This document shows positions 34,963-47,690 of a DNA stretch of 64,000 nt, piece by piece. The notes below the pieces were generated by a model. That model searched no databases and was not told the DNA's origin. It saw only the letters and a program-made list of their open reading frames with translations. Location: positions 3,013,562 through 3,077,561 of the forward strand of contig CM119270.1 in the NCBI GenBank assembly GCA_051294375.1, given 5' to 3'. Positions within the stretch are counted from its first letter, which is position 1. Each line of letters starts with the position of its first letter. This stretch comes from Paraspadella gotoi (Eukaryota > Chaetognatha). The position numbers and the translations under genes were made by a program.

Positions 34963-36024
34963 TTAGAGTTACAACTACAACCTGTATTCCAATGCCCAAT
35001 ATTAAATGTTCGTGGAGCGTGGAACAGCTGGCAGCCTCACTGATCCCGACGCCAAAAGCGCAAAATTGTTTTTGACTTTCTTCGGCGCTTGAACGAAGTC
35101 GCGAAAACTATTAAAGGCGCTTAAGTGAAGACGGAAAAGAAACGACAAAACTCCCGATTATTAATGGTCGCCAGGGAAACATTGTTTTTTTTTGCTTTTT
35201 TCATTTTTTTTCTTGGTTCAATTTTTTTTTTCTTATTCACGCCTTCTCTCGCGAAAGACGAAAATGTTTAAGTCTTTCTTCTTTTTTTTTTCTTTCTTTT
35301 CTTCCTTTTCTTTTATATTTTCTTTTTAATTTCTTTAGTTCAATTTTTTTTATTTCTTTTTGTAATTTTTTTTTTTTATCGAGGCTTTTATTTTTTCAAT
35401 CATTTAGTCATACTTGCCAATTTTATCAGTTTTTCTTTTTTTTTTCAGCCTTTCTTTTTATTTTTAATATTTCACGTTTTTGCTAAAAGCTACACGTCAT
35501 TCAATTTTGGGTGTTTTTTTTTTCTTTTTTTTTCTCAACCAGACGTGAATTTTTTCGTGATTCTTTCTGCTTCTTAAATTAAAGACCTACTTTCTTTTTT
35601 TGTTTTTTTGGTTTTTTTTTCTCTCTTTCCAAATTTGCAATTCTTTAAATGGAAAAAAAAACTTTTTCTCCTTTCCTAAATTTTAAAATTTTTTGAACGT
35701 ATTGACTTTTTTTTTCTTTTTTCGAACCTCTCTATCTCTATCAGTGTCTTTTGTTTAGTTTTTATTGTTCTTTTCTTTTTCTATCTCTCTATCTTAATCA
35801 ATGTCTTCAATTTTTTTTCGTTGGTCTCATTTACGATCCAGGTTTCGCTTCATTTAATCTACATACTTCACTTTAGCTACATTTCATAGTACAACAAATT
35901 TCTCTTTCGACTCTAATTCTAAACTCAAATTGTATTCAATGTTTGCTTTTCGGTTAAAAAGAGAGACAGAATTGACAACTCGATTTAAACTTACAGAAAA
36001 GGGTGTGTGTGAGTGAGTGAGTTA
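34963..36024. other. T-rich intergenic sequence, no gene
   Basis: Mostly T-runs with scattered TTCTTTTTTT. Ends in GTGTGTGTGAGTGAGTGAGT at the edge of a gap. Confidence 0.6.
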
Positions 36025-36873
36025 NNNNNNNNNNNNNNNNNNNNNNNNNNNNNNNNNNNNNNNNNNNNNNNNNNNNNNNNNNNNNNNNNNNNNNNNNNNN
36101 NNNNNNNNNNNNNNNNNNNNNNNNNNNNNNNNNNNNNNNNNNNNNNNNNNNNNNNNNNNNNNNNNNNNNNNNNNNNNNNNNNNNNNNNNNNNNNNNNNNN
36201 NNNNNNNNNNNNNNNNNNNNNNNNNNNNNNNNNNNNNNNNNNNNNNNNNNNNNNNNNNNNNNNNNNNNNNNNNNNNNNNNNNNNNNNNNNNNNNNNNNNN
36301 NNNNNNNNNNNNNNNNNNNNNNNNNNNNNNNNNNNNNNNNNNNNNNNNNNNNNNNNNNNNNNNNNNNNNNNNNNNNNNNNNNNNNNNNNNNNNNNNNNNN
36401 NNNNNNNNNNNNNNNNNNNNNNNNNNNNNNNNNNNNNNNNNNNNNNNNNNNNNNNNNNNNNNNNNNNNNNNNNNNNNNNNNNNNNNNNNNNNNNNNNNNN
36501 NNNNNNNNNNNNNNNNNNNNNNNNNNNNNNNNNNNNNNNNNNNNNNNNNNNNNNNNNNNNNNNNNNNNNNNNNNNNNNNNNNNNNNNNNNNNNNNNNNNN
36601 NNNNNNNNNNNNNNNNNNNNNNNNNNNNNNNNNNNNNNNNNNNNNNNNNNNNNNNNNNNNNNNNNNNNNNNNNNNNNNNNNNNNNNNNNNNNNNNNNNNN
36701 NNNNNNNNNNNNNNNNNNNNNNNNNNNNNNNNNNNNNNNNNNNNNNNNNNNNNNNNNNNNNNNNNNNNNNNNNNNNNNNNNNNNNNNNNNNNNNNNNNNN
36801 NNNNNNNNNNNNNNNNNNNNNNNNNNNNNNNNNNNNNNNNNNNNNNNNNNNNNNNNNNNNNNNNNNNNNNNNN
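36025..36873. other. assembly gap (849 N)
   Basis: Bounded by a GTGA repeat on the left and a GA array on the right, so simple repeats probably broke the assembly. Confidence 1.
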
Positions 36874-36915
36874 AGTTAAGAGAGAGAAGACAGATGAGAG
36901 AGAAGAGAGACGAGA

Positions 36916-36959
<44 letters not shown>

Positions 36960-37056
36960 CGAGCAAAGAAGAGAGACGAGAAGAATGAGAAGGAGAGGAG
37001 AGAAGAGAGTAGCAGAGAAGAGAGGAAGAGAGGAGAGACGGATGAGAGAGAGAGAG
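36874..37056 (+). repeat. GA-rich array
   Basis: GAGAGAAGAGA-type repeats interrupted by ACGAGAAGA and GCGAGCAAAG. Confidence 0.9.
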
Positions 37057-38064
37057 CCTCAACAAACTATATATTTTAACGATTTCTTCTGCAAATCAGG
37101 CGTTATAAACTAGAAACGCATCTTTGAAAATGTTACGAGCCATAAAAAAAAAATGGAAAAAGAGAAAAATATCGTAGCAATAAAATGCTTAATTGTTAGG
37201 TTATTTTTATTCATAAAATCGAAGAGAAACGAGAAGCGAGAAGTCGTCCGGTCGGGTCGTGCTGCAATCGTGAGATCAACGGGGGAAAAATGATTTCGGG
37301 GTTGGAAGATATGGTCGATTTTTCGGATTATAATTCATATTCTCGATTGGTCGTAAATCGAAAACAGAGGCGGCGGGTCTTTTTTTTTTTTTTCTAACTT
37401 TTGACGGAGAAAGGAAATGAAACAAAAATCTCCTCCCTGGAGTAATTCCTGCCCCCAAACATCCGATACCAAGATGAACAGATGATCGCATTTTCAATCC
37501 ATCTGGCACCCAGACAGATGATTCGGCCTTTTTCCCCATCCGTACCCTGAACAGATGATCCTATTTTTTCCATCTCAGACCCAGCCAGAATGATATCTTA
37601 GAATTTAATTCATAAAATCGGGAAAGAAAAAAAAAAGAGTTGATCGACTCGAGAAAAACATAATCAATAAATCTTAATTATGGAATTTCGCTGTCAATGC
37701 GAAACGAAGACTTGGCACCGTAAGGCGCCAAGAGAAACGGCGCTGCGCGGCAAGAGGAAGCGAAAATCTCGTTGTCTCCAGTAAAGGGAGACAAAGGGAT
37801 TTTTCTTCGTATTTTTCGGACAAAGAACATTTTTTTTTAAATGAGGCGTTACCTATGAATCAAAGAAAAAAAGTTGTATATTCAAGTATCGATAAGTTGA
37901 TAAGTATTGACTATTGATTAAATACGAGTCTCGTCTTAAACTTTCTCCTTCCGTCACGAAATCGTTTTGAAGAATTAGCTAAAGGGAAGAACTATGTCTT
38001 TCTTATTTACAAAATCAGAAATGATTAGTTTAAAAAACTATATCCCTCTACCTCGTAACAACTG
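37057..38064. other. no gene; degenerate repeat and paired hairpins
   Basis: At 37440-37600 a degenerate repeat of about 50 bp with ACAGATGAT(C/T) occurs three times. At 37710-37800 two hairpins lie in tandem: CTTGGC...GCCAAG and TTGTCTCC/GGAGACAA. Confidence 0.6.
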
Positions 38065-38986
38065 NNNNNNNNNNNNNNNNNNNNNNNNNNNNNNNNNNNN
38101 NNNNNNNNNNNNNNNNNNNNNNNNNNNNNNNNNNNNNNNNNNNNNNNNNNNNNNNNNNNNNNNNNNNNNNNNNNNNNNNNNNNNNNNNNNNNNNNNNNNN
38201 NNNNNNNNNNNNNNNNNNNNNNNNNNNNNNNNNNNNNNNNNNNNNNNNNNNNNNNNNNNNNNNNNNNNNNNNNNNNNNNNNNNNNNNNNNNNNNNNNNNN
38301 NNNNNNNNNNNNNNNNNNNNNNNNNNNNNNNNNNNNNNNNNNNNNNNNNNNNNNNNNNNNNNNNNNNNNNNNNNNNNNNNNNNNNNNNNNNNNNNNNNNN
38401 NNNNNNNNNNNNNNNNNNNNNNNNNNNNNNNNNNNNNNNNNNNNNNNNNNNNNNNNNNNNNNNNNNNNNNNNNNNNNNNNNNNNNNNNNNNNNNNNNNNN
38501 NNNNNNNNNNNNNNNNNNNNNNNNNNNNNNNNNNNNNNNNNNNNNNNNNNNNNNNNNNNNNNNNNNNNNNNNNNNNNNNNNNNNNNNNNNNNNNNNNNNN
38601 NNNNNNNNNNNNNNNNNNNNNNNNNNNNNNNNNNNNNNNNNNNNNNNNNNNNNNNNNNNNNNNNNNNNNNNNNNNNNNNNNNNNNNNNNNNNNNNNNNNN
38701 NNNNNNNNNNNNNNNNNNNNNNNNNNNNNNNNNNNNNNNNNNNNNNNNNNNNNNNNNNNNNNNNNNNNNNNNNNNNNNNNNNNNNNNNNNNNNNNNNNNN
38801 NNNNNNNNNNNNNNNNNNNNNNNNNNNNNNNNNNNNNNNNNNNNNNNNNNNNNNNNNNNNNNNNNNNNNNNNNNNNNNNNNNNNNNNNNNNNNNNNNNNN
38901 NNNNNNNNNNNNNNNNNNNNNNNNNNNNNNNNNNNNNNNNNNNNNNNNNNNNNNNNNNNNNNNNNNNNNNNNNNNNNNNNNNNNNN
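38065..38986. other. assembly gap (922 N)
   Basis: Its right edge is telomere-like CCCTAA repeat of copy C of the TIR element. Confidence 1.
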
Positions 38987-39246
38987 ACCCTAATCCAAAC
39001 CATAATGTAATCCTGAACCCTAACGCTGAACCCTTATCCTTAATTTCTAACCCTAATCACTAATCTTTAACCAAAATCCCTAACCCTAATCAATAACCAA
39101 GTCCCTAAATTTAATGACTAACCTGATCCCTAACCTGATCCCTAACCTGATCCCTAACCTTAACTTTTAACCTAATCTTAAACGTAAAAAAAATTCACCT
39201 AAATACCGAATTTTAGATAAAATTGGGCGTTTTGGGAAGATAAGCC
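38987..39246 (+). mobile_element. telomere-like TIR element, copy C (left end in gap)
   Basis: The right end GGGCGTTTTGGGAAGATAAG matches the right end of the copy at 57.6 kb. The interior has ACCCTAATCC-type repeats, including three perfect 13-bp CTAACCTGATCCC units near 39120-39160. The left end is hidden by the gap ending at 38986. Confidence 0.6.
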
Positions 39247-41869
39247 TCTCCCCACCTTTTTATATCCCCTTTCTTAATAATCGACCCTGAATTCCATTAA
39301 TCACCATCGCCTCTTCACCAAAGATCTGTGAATTTCGTTTCACGAATCGCGATTTCAACGGAAAACGACTTTGCTAATTCACGTTCACTTAGTGTTTGAT
39401 CACATCACAATTCACAAGTTGGGATCCTTATCGACGTTTTCACGTCACGGTTCGATTTCACTCATAACTCCGAAGGGTCGATTATTGAAAGAGGCCGACG
39501 ATTATGTCAGTAAATTAGTCACGCTGATCAATGTGACCATTTCAAGTTGGTACATATTTGTATGCACGGATTCAAAACAACAACGACAACCAGAACAACA
39601 AAACAACGACGACAACAACAAAACAACAACAACAACAACCACCGTGTTAGCGCCTTCTCGGGGTTTTTCCGACGGGCATCAATCAAACATGTCGTAATTC
39701 ACCAAAGATCTCTCTCTCTCTCTNNNNNNNNNNCTCTCTCTCTCTTTTATTTTTAACTTTTAAGTAATTCTTATTTCTGTTTTCACCATAACGACATAAA
39801 TTTAATGCGACTTAACGTTTTTAAAGTAGAAATTTCTAAAAATTCTAAAACCAGAACTAACTCGTTTCTTCACAGAAAATTTCACAATAACAAAATAAAT
39901 AAAGTTTGATTGTATGATCGTAGACTCATAGATTTTTAATAATATTTGATATTTTATCAATTTCCTAACAAATNNNNNNNNNNNNNNNNNNNNNNNNNTA
40001 TATCGCGCTTACCACGATGGAAAAAAAAAATTGTTCGCGCGTTACTTTCCAGCTATTTTTCGGCATTTTAATGTTTAAGAATCGCAAAAATAAAAACTTA
40101 CTATCCCAGAAACATTGGTCCTTCTTTGTGCATTTCATCATTGAGCTGTATCCTCATTTATGTACGAAAGAAATACAAGGAGTTCCATGCAAAAGAACAA
40201 AAGGAAGTGTCTCAAAATATACTTCTTTTCTATTTTTATCCTTTTTCATATCTCACACTTTTCATCTAACTAATTTCCCGGTTCCTTTTTTATTACTTTT
40301 TCGAGTAAACCGTCTACTATTAAAAATTCCTGCCTTTTTCTTAGTCTCATGTTCAAATAGTTATCTGCATCCATCTCATTAGGATAGATTCAGGGATGAA
40401 TCTTAATGCTCATATGTCAAAAAATTAGCGGCGATTAAAAATACATTACCGGCTCTAGTGCACCAGAATATGCTTTTTACTATTGTCAACAGTATCAATA
40501 AAAGTAAAAATGCTCTAGGTAACCTCTTTTCATGCAGCAAAGTTATGTCTTTTTTAATTTACCTCTGCGATGTATTTATCAGCAACCAAATCATTAAACA
40601 AGTCCAGAAAAAAGAAAAAATCAAGGATTTTGTTTTTTGATAATGAAAGACAATGCATCATCCACGATTATGCCAACAAACAACTCAAGCCTGGTTTACT
40701 TCTACAGCCGCGGACCAATCTTTCTTACGGTTGCCAAGGACTATTTTTTGCCCTAATCTTGCATAAAAAATATTATGTCACAAGATATAATATTAACAAT
40801 AATCTGAGTAGTCCCTCCTTGATCAAAAAGAGTTGAAAAACAGTTGGAGAACAACCTCTTTTGGAGAGTCACCTACTTTTGAATGCATTAAATAATTTTA
40901 TGCTTTTGGGAAATAATCTTTTTATTCAGTTCTCGCGCGAGGTATCATTACATACTTAAAACCTATTTTTACCGGCCAAAAAAATATATTTGCACAATCT
41001 CGAAATTAACTGACTTTTTCCAAACCACCGAAAAAAAATCTTTTTCTATCAATTCTTTCTATCTTATTATCAGTTTGTTAATTACAAAAGAAACTTGGCT
41101 AGTGACAGTTCAGTAGTCAGTTTCTCTACTTCTCTCACGACAATAGTGAGAAGTGGAAAGAGGACGAGACAGAAAAGACTGGTCTTATCTTAGCTACTAT
41201 GTCATTAGTTAGCCTCCAGCGAAAAAAAATATCTACTCTCCAAACGCTGACTTGATAACGTAATTTGATGAGTAATCGCCAATTGATGGTTTGTTAAAAC
41301 CTTTAAACAATTAATTATTCATTTAAAAATAATTAATTCCTCACAATCATTTCTAATTCATTACTTAGTGAGCGTCATTCCGGGAGTGTAGAAAATCGAT
41401 GTTCTCTTCTCGAGCCCAGTGGGCGATCCCTGGCTTCCAATAACAAGTACTGATTTTCTCTTAACACATTAGGCAACGTTTCTAACAACAAGATTAGTGT
41501 TTACTTAACACGCCAGTATCGCACGCCGTACGACCTTCTCTTTACAGTCTGAAAGGTCAACTTAAATGACCGAGCGGAAAAATGACCAGACGCCGAGGTT
41601 CCTACCCCACAACCAAAAATTTAAATCAAGTTTATCCTATCCAAATTTTTTAAAAAAATATAATTTAATTATAAGTAAATATAAGCAAAAATACTAAAAA
41701 ATAGTAAATCATGACTTTTTTGATTCTTTCCATTTAAAGCTCATTACCCCTTGCCACAATTCAAACCGAATCTTTATACTATAACTCAATCACACACTTT
41801 TATACCCACACCACAAAATTTCCATTTCCAATCCATACCATTTCAATCACCGATTAAATTGGAGTATTA
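39247..41869. other. AT-rich, no gene confidently seen
   Basis: Contains (AAC)n at 39575-39640, a CT array with a 10-base gap (39710-39745) and a 25-base gap (39974-39998). A stretch from 40017 to 40840 has several medium open frames in different phases. None shows a known motif, so it may be old decayed coding sequence or chance. Confidence 0.5.
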
Positions 41870-42013
41870 ATGCTAAGGGGGAACCGACCGGACAGCACAG
41901 ACACCATTTTTTTGCATAATTTATCTTAATTTCTAGTTCTGAGATGATCTAATGTGAATGACCAACAATTTGGGAGGCGTGCAGCAGACGGACCGACAAA
42001 ATGAGATTATTAG

Positions 42014-42043
42014 AGTCGGAATCTGCGATATGCAGATCCGACT
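42014..42043. repeat. hairpin AGTCGGAATCTGC...GCAGATCCGACT
   Basis: A stem of about 12 bp around a 5-base loop (GATAT), one bulge. A related hairpin lies at 42390-42420. Confidence 0.75.
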
Positions 42044-42389
42044 AAAAAGCTTAAAAAAATCATTCATCCATCATCAGTCATTGGCTGAATTTTATAGTTT
42101 TTCTAAAAATTTTCATTAATAAAACAAAAAAAAATTTAAAAATTATATTAATAAACCTTATTAACTTTTAAAGCTTCTATCCAGAACTATTACAAACAAT
42201 TTAAAAATTCTAAAAAAAATTTAACTTTAGTTATAGTAATAAATAATCTTTAATGGATCCGCTGCGCCTTATCAAAAAAGCTAAATTTAAAAATCTATTT
42301 TCATTGAATATTCTCTAACACATCACTTAACCATTATTTATTGGAGAGAACTTACAGTTTTTTAACCGTTCCCGGACCTGATCTATAGA

Positions 42390-42420
42390 TCGGGATTCTG
42401 CTGACAAGGCAGATCCGACT
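42390..42420. repeat. second hairpin, CGGGATTCTGC...GCAGATCCG
   Basis: Same 3' arm (GCAGATCCGACTAAAAA) as the hairpin at 42014. The 5' arm has two changes and the loop is TGACAAG. Confidence 0.75.
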
Positions 42421-42439
42421 AAAAACGATCGATTAGCGG

Positions 42440-44190
42440 TTAATTAATTAATTAGTTAATTAATTAATTTTGATTCGACATCGGCGTTTACTCAAACATG
42501 TTGATTTATAGATCTTTTCGTTCACTGACCACGACAAGCGAACCATGCATGATGATGACGACGACAATGACGCCAAACATACGATTAATGATGACTTACT
42601 TGATTTGATTGTTTGAACTAATTAAATGATAAATAAAATTGATTGACTTGAATAGTTAATTAATTGATGTAATATAATTTATTGGTTCAATGACTGATTT
42701 GATTAAATTTCACTAATGATTAATTAACTGATTAATTTATTGATTTATTCATTACATCTTTGCATTCGTTATATTTACAATAAAAAAAATCATAAGAAGT
42801 TAGTGAAACAGGGTTTTTTTTATTTAATCCCATTTCCATTTCAAAAATCTTTACTAAATTTATTAGCCTTAGTTAATGATTAATTCACAGTTTTAACTCG
42901 TTTAAAATTGTCAATGTTATTTTGACATTTCAAAATGTAATTCTTTGACCTTAAAAATATTGCTGTTTCTTTTTACTTTCACTCTCTCTTCACTATCATC
43001 TGTCCTCAAAACCTTCACGTTGTCCTCACCTACTGCTCCTTTCTCAATTTTTGTTGGAAGCTCTATGTCTCTCTCTTCTCTCTCCTCTCCACCAATCCCC
43101 TTCCTCACACCTCTCATTTTTTCTCAAATATTTTTTTTACAAATACAATGGCGCCTGCAGGAAGATACATTTAAGTCGAAACATGTTTCCCATTTGTTAT
43201 TTAAACATCATTTCGTTGTTGAAGAAAAATTAAAAATAGCTTTTGTTTAATTATCCAAAACACTATCTCAATGACGGCAGCGCAAACACCCATCTCCGAG
43301 GAGCCAAGACTCATCCCCATTAGAGAAAAGAGACGGCAAGTCTCAAACCAGTTCCTCGGACTTTACTTCTCCCGCCGCCTTTTTGACTGGCACCGCTGCT
43401 CTCCTTGGCCGGCATCGCGGGGCTCCATTGGCCCACGCGCAGTATCCTTCGGCCCACCAGCGGGCAAGGCCAGCACCTTGCGCTAATCCTTGATCACACC
43501 CTCTACTATTGACAAAAAAAAGAGCATTCCTTTTGGAACTATAGAACAATAATAGTTAACTGATGTGCTAGATTTCATTTTTGAATCTATAAGTTCTTTT
43601 AAACAAAGAGCAACAAGGAAATTGATAACATATGAAATACTTGCTGCAAGCTGCAGTTAGACATGCATTTCTGAAACATGCTTATTTAACACTAGAAGGA
43701 AGTACAGCATTTACATATCTTTGATTTCACCAAATGATTTTTAACCAAATATTATTAAGTCAGTTTTTTATATGGCGTTTAAAAATGACCATCTTTTTCG
43801 TCATTTCTTCCAAGATTCTAGGTGCTATTTAATTAAAAAAACGATTAAACTTTTAGGAAAAAACAATAAAATTATATCGTGAATCAAGCTAATCAGGGGC
43901 TACATAATGCAATAAAAAATATATTTAATTTATTATTTATAATAAGTACTATTTTAGATCAATATATGTAAAATTCTATTTTCTACCATCAAGTTTATAT
44001 TTAAAACCTTAAACATTGATTTTTTTACAAAGTTCATGAAGGTTTTACCTACTCTTAGTAGTATAATGTTTTTTAAAAATATCAATGAAATAAAAAACAA
44101 TTAGGCAGATAATTGTAAAATTCACTACTTTATGCAATATTAAACTTTATTATCCAAAGGATTTTTTTTTATATTTTATCAGCATGATAG
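42440..44190. other. AT-rich spacer with one GC-rich island, no gene recognised
   Basis: TTAATTAATTAA runs at 42438-42465. 43270-43500 is clearly GC-richer (GCCGGCATCGCGGGGCTCC) with a frame open for about 70 codons on each strand, but no known motif. The rest is AT-rich. Confidence 0.5.
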
Positions 44191-44197
44191 AACACCA

Positions 44198-44428
44198 TAA
44201 GGGGTCCTCTATATGTAATAAAATAACAGTCAATCCATGCCTGTAATTTAAGCATGAGACACATTTTAAAATTTTGATTCAAAAAAAGATGCCTTCTGCC
44301 AAATTTTTTTAGAAGTTTACTCCAAAACCTTATGGGCCAACAAACCTTAAACTAGCTGCTCAATCTTTTATGGCATTTTAGCCTCATTTTTAAAATCATG
44401 ACTCAAGCAGTTATCAGGACCCCTTCAC
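44198..44428. repeat. 10-bp inverted repeat AAGGGGTCCT...AGGACCCCTT
   Basis: Perfect 10-bp arms about 210 bp apart. The enclosed sequence is non-coding. Possible ends of a short element, but a match this short may be chance. Confidence 0.4.
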
Positions 44429-44871
44429 TTTGCTGCTAGCTTTTCCCAGACGCCGCCTCGTATAAAATCTGAAATAAATTTAATTATTTAAGTTTATATT
44501 ACTATCGTGTCATGTTCATGTAAAAGTTTTTTTTTGGGAATTTGTCTTTCACCAAATCAGGGGATTCATACCAGCTTTGGGGATTTAATCCCCGGGGAAA
44601 GATCGGGTAGAGGGTGGGGAAGATCTCTCTGGAGTATGCATGCACACTGCATTGCACACTTTTTTAAAAGGGCCCGGGATGTAGTAAAGATTAAAACGGG
44701 AGAACTGTGATTGGAGAATTCTATCGAGTCACACACCATTACTTGAGAATCTTTGCAGCATTGCATACGAGACTCTCTGCAGTAAATCTGCCAGTATCTC
44801 CGTCAAAAAGCTTTTAACTTTTTCAAAGGCATCTACAGACTTGATATAATTTCGAAAAGATGATAACAAAT

Positions 44872-44891
44872 CAGAGAGAGAGAGAGAGAGA

Positions 44892-44948
<57 letters not shown>
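44872..44948 (+). repeat. (GA)n microsatellite
   Basis: GA dinucleotides with ATGG and AGGA interruptions. Confidence 0.95.
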
Positions 44949-45059
44949 CGAGAGAAAGAAAAAGGGATCGAAATCGCGAATACAGAAACGTAGAGATATG
45001 GATGTTTACGACTCACGTCAAAACAAAAGCCTTCGGTTTATCCAAAAACTGACTACATT

Positions 45060-45400
45060 GGGCGCCCCTTTGCCATGCGTTTGCATAGCCTTTGCATACC
45101 CTTTGCCATGCGTTTGCGTAGCCTTTGCCATGCGTTTGCGTAGCTTTTGCATACCATTTTCAATGCGTTTGCATAGTCTTTGCATACCCTTTGCCATGCG
45201 TTTGCGTTGCGTTTGCATTGCGATGTCATGTTTTTGCAGATTCATTTGCGTTCCTTTTGTGTTGCATTTGCCATACGTTTGCCACGCGTTTGCAATGAAT
45301 TTGAATTTTTCTTTACGTTGAGTTTTTGTTGCGTTTACTTTCCCTTTATGTTGTGTTTTCCATGTGTTTGCCATTCGTTTGCCATGCGTTCGCCTTGGTT
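45060..45400 (+). repeat. degenerate TTTGCCATGCG / TTTGCATAG minisatellite
   Basis: CCTTTGCCATGCGTTTGCGT and related words repeat every 12-24 bp for over 300 bp. Frames stay open on both strands because of the repeat period, not because of a protein. Confidence 0.85.
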
Positions 45401-45429
45401 GGCGTGCGCCGTCGCTTTTGCCCAATTAC

Positions 45430-47363
45430 GCAGATTTCATTGCATACTTAATAAGTATTACTTATAGTGTACGGACAGCCGGACTGTTGTAATCGGACGG
45501 GAAGGCGAAGAATCAATGATTATAAATTTGGTAACTGAAAGCACCTTGATTTTTGGGTGGGTGCAGCAATTGAAATGGATCTATGTATTTAAAGATGAAA
45601 TTTGTCAAAAATTTTTAAAAAATTTATAAAAAACATTTAGACTAAGTCTAAGCCTAAAACTAAAATTAAATTGAATCATTGACCAACTATAAAACAAAGA
45701 CTAAGATTAAGTCTTAGTTTCTTTTTTCTTTTATCGACGTTAGAAAGGAACGACGACAGTGTGCACATTGTGCAACTTTAAGGATAAATAACAACCCCGA
45801 CGCTCGATGACAACGAGAACTACGATCTCGAGCACAACTTTGTTAAAAAGTAAAATGTTTTCCGATTGAAGAGATTTCGCCAAAGTCTCTCGAGCGCGCG
45901 ACGTCGCGAGACGCGCGCNNNNNNNNNNNNNNNNNNNNNNNNNGCCCAGCGGAAGAGATCTCGCGCTATCGCGACCCAGCGGCGCAGGAGAGTATCGCCT
46001 GAGAATTCCCCGCCGCTCGAGAGAAGCACAATTAGTTTCTACTTTTCGCCGCATTAGAGGTAGATGGGTGATAAAAAGACTCTTTCTCTCATAGTGAATT
46101 TATCGGCGCGTTACTTTCTCGTTTTATTTGTATTTTTCCCAAAGTTTTACGCACCTGTTCTGTTTTGTCATATTATTTTGTTTTCTTCTTTTTTTGCTTG
46201 TAGAGGTTATTATATGCCGTTTTCTGTCTTGCGCGCCATTAAATCTCACTTATGTTGAGTATATCTATTTCTCTCTGTATCCTATTTGGCTCTCTCCAGT
46301 TTTTTTTTCCTCCTCTCTCTTTCTTTTTTTTCCTTTTCTTTGTTTGATTTACAACGTACTTTTTCATATGGTATATCTATATGTTGTGTCCTCCTTTTCC
46401 TTTTTTTTTTGCTTTATTTTACTTTTTTGGCGCTATTCTATTTACGCGCACTGCTGTGTATGACATCTTTTCTTGGTTTTCTCTCCTTCGGCTCTTTTTC
46501 TCGCTTATATCTTTTCTGGTTTAAAAATATTTTCGAGAGAGATTAGCGAGTTCTCTCTATTCTTTTTTAAAATTTGAATATATGTTACCTAGCGAGCATT
46601 TTCCTTTAAGTAGATATATAGTTGTCTCAATTTGGTTTCACCGTTATTTATTGTGCTCATATTTCTTCTTATTAATTTTGATATTACCAGTTTCATGTGG
46701 ATCTCATCCTTCTAAGTTTGTTTTTTAATGCTTTTAGTCATCTCCTTGGTTCTATGTGACATTATTTTCTGTATTTTTTATGTTAGTGCTTGTCTTCGCC
46801 AGCGTATATTTATATAGCATATATTCCCGGAGAACTTATGAGCTGATTTTTGTGTATTTATAACTAAAACCGCAAGTAAGATATAATTTCTATTGTGAAT
46901 AAGGAATAAAAACTTGCTTTGGTCTTTATCTCTGCCAGACGGCCTAAGGCTATTGCTCTTTATAGTGACATCGTCGTTTTACAATTATCTTTTTTATTAA
47001 TGGAGATTGTATAGTGTGAATTTATAAAAGGGTAAAAATTTAAATATATTTTCTATCATCAAGACTTTTAAATGTTTATTTTCATATAGAATCAAGTATT
47101 TTGTTTGAATTTCATTACATTATTATTATTATTATATTATTATTATTACTCATTATATTTTAATTATATACATTCATAAAATATGCATTAGTTTATAATA
47201 TAAAAAATTGGTTTTAATTATATGAAAATTCTAAAATTAAATAAATTAATTTAATTAAATATTTATTAAGATTAATATTATAAATTCTATATTTTTTATA
47301 TTTATTATTATTTATAATTTTGTTTTTTTGATAATCTAAATCTGAAATATATTATTGATTGGA
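45430..47363. other. AT- and T-rich spacer, no gene
   Basis: Includes a GC-rich patch around the 25-base gap (45890-46040, GCGCGCGACGTCGCGAGACG), then long T-rich sequence. Confidence 0.55.
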
Positions 47364-47522
47364 AAGGGTTTGTTAGTGTTATCTTTTCAGAGATAGAAGG
47401 GAGCATCTATAAACACAAAGTTATATTACTTCTCTGACTTTAAGTTTATAAAGTAGATATCTAATATCATTTTTTGTAGAAATTATTAATGAGAACGCTT
47501 AAATCTAATCTAAAAAGGCTGA
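47364..47522 (+). repeat. dispersed repeat with GGGAGCATCTAT, copy 2
   Basis: Co-linear with 18345-18504: GTGTTATCTTTTCAGAGATA, GGGAGCATCTATAAACACAA, AGATATCTAATATCATTTT and AAAGGCT. It ends where the telomere-like repeat at 47515 begins. Confidence 0.65.
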
Positions 47523-47690
47523 ACAGAAAAGGATTAAGAATGGGTAATTTTTTTGGGGATTAAGGTAAATTTTATTTTAAGTTGTCTGTGGTTTACTGTT
47601 AAGAGTGGTTAGGGGTGGTTTAAGGTTAAAGGGGTACTTAGGTAGTTTGGTTAGGGGTGAATTTAGGGTTAAATTATAATTTTTTAAATT
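47515..47690 (-). repeat. G-strand telomere-like degenerate repeat
   Basis: GGATTAAG, GGGGATTAAGG, GGTTAGGGGTGG, GGTTAAAGGGG and TTTAGGGTTAAA recur. Composition matches the interiors of the telomere-like TIR elements, but no TIR is visible. Confidence 0.5.

Noticed and set aside
36013-39010. Open frames of about 290-350 codons in 36-39 kb
   Set aside because: They consist almost entirely of unknown bases in assembly gaps.
38987-39180. True chromosome end
   Set aside because: The repeats are degenerate, followed by unique sequence, and framed by the TIR shared with other internal loci.
45018-45425. 135-codon Lys/Thr-rich minus-strand frame
   Set aside because: Arises from the TTTGCCATGCG minisatellite; repeat words explain both frames.
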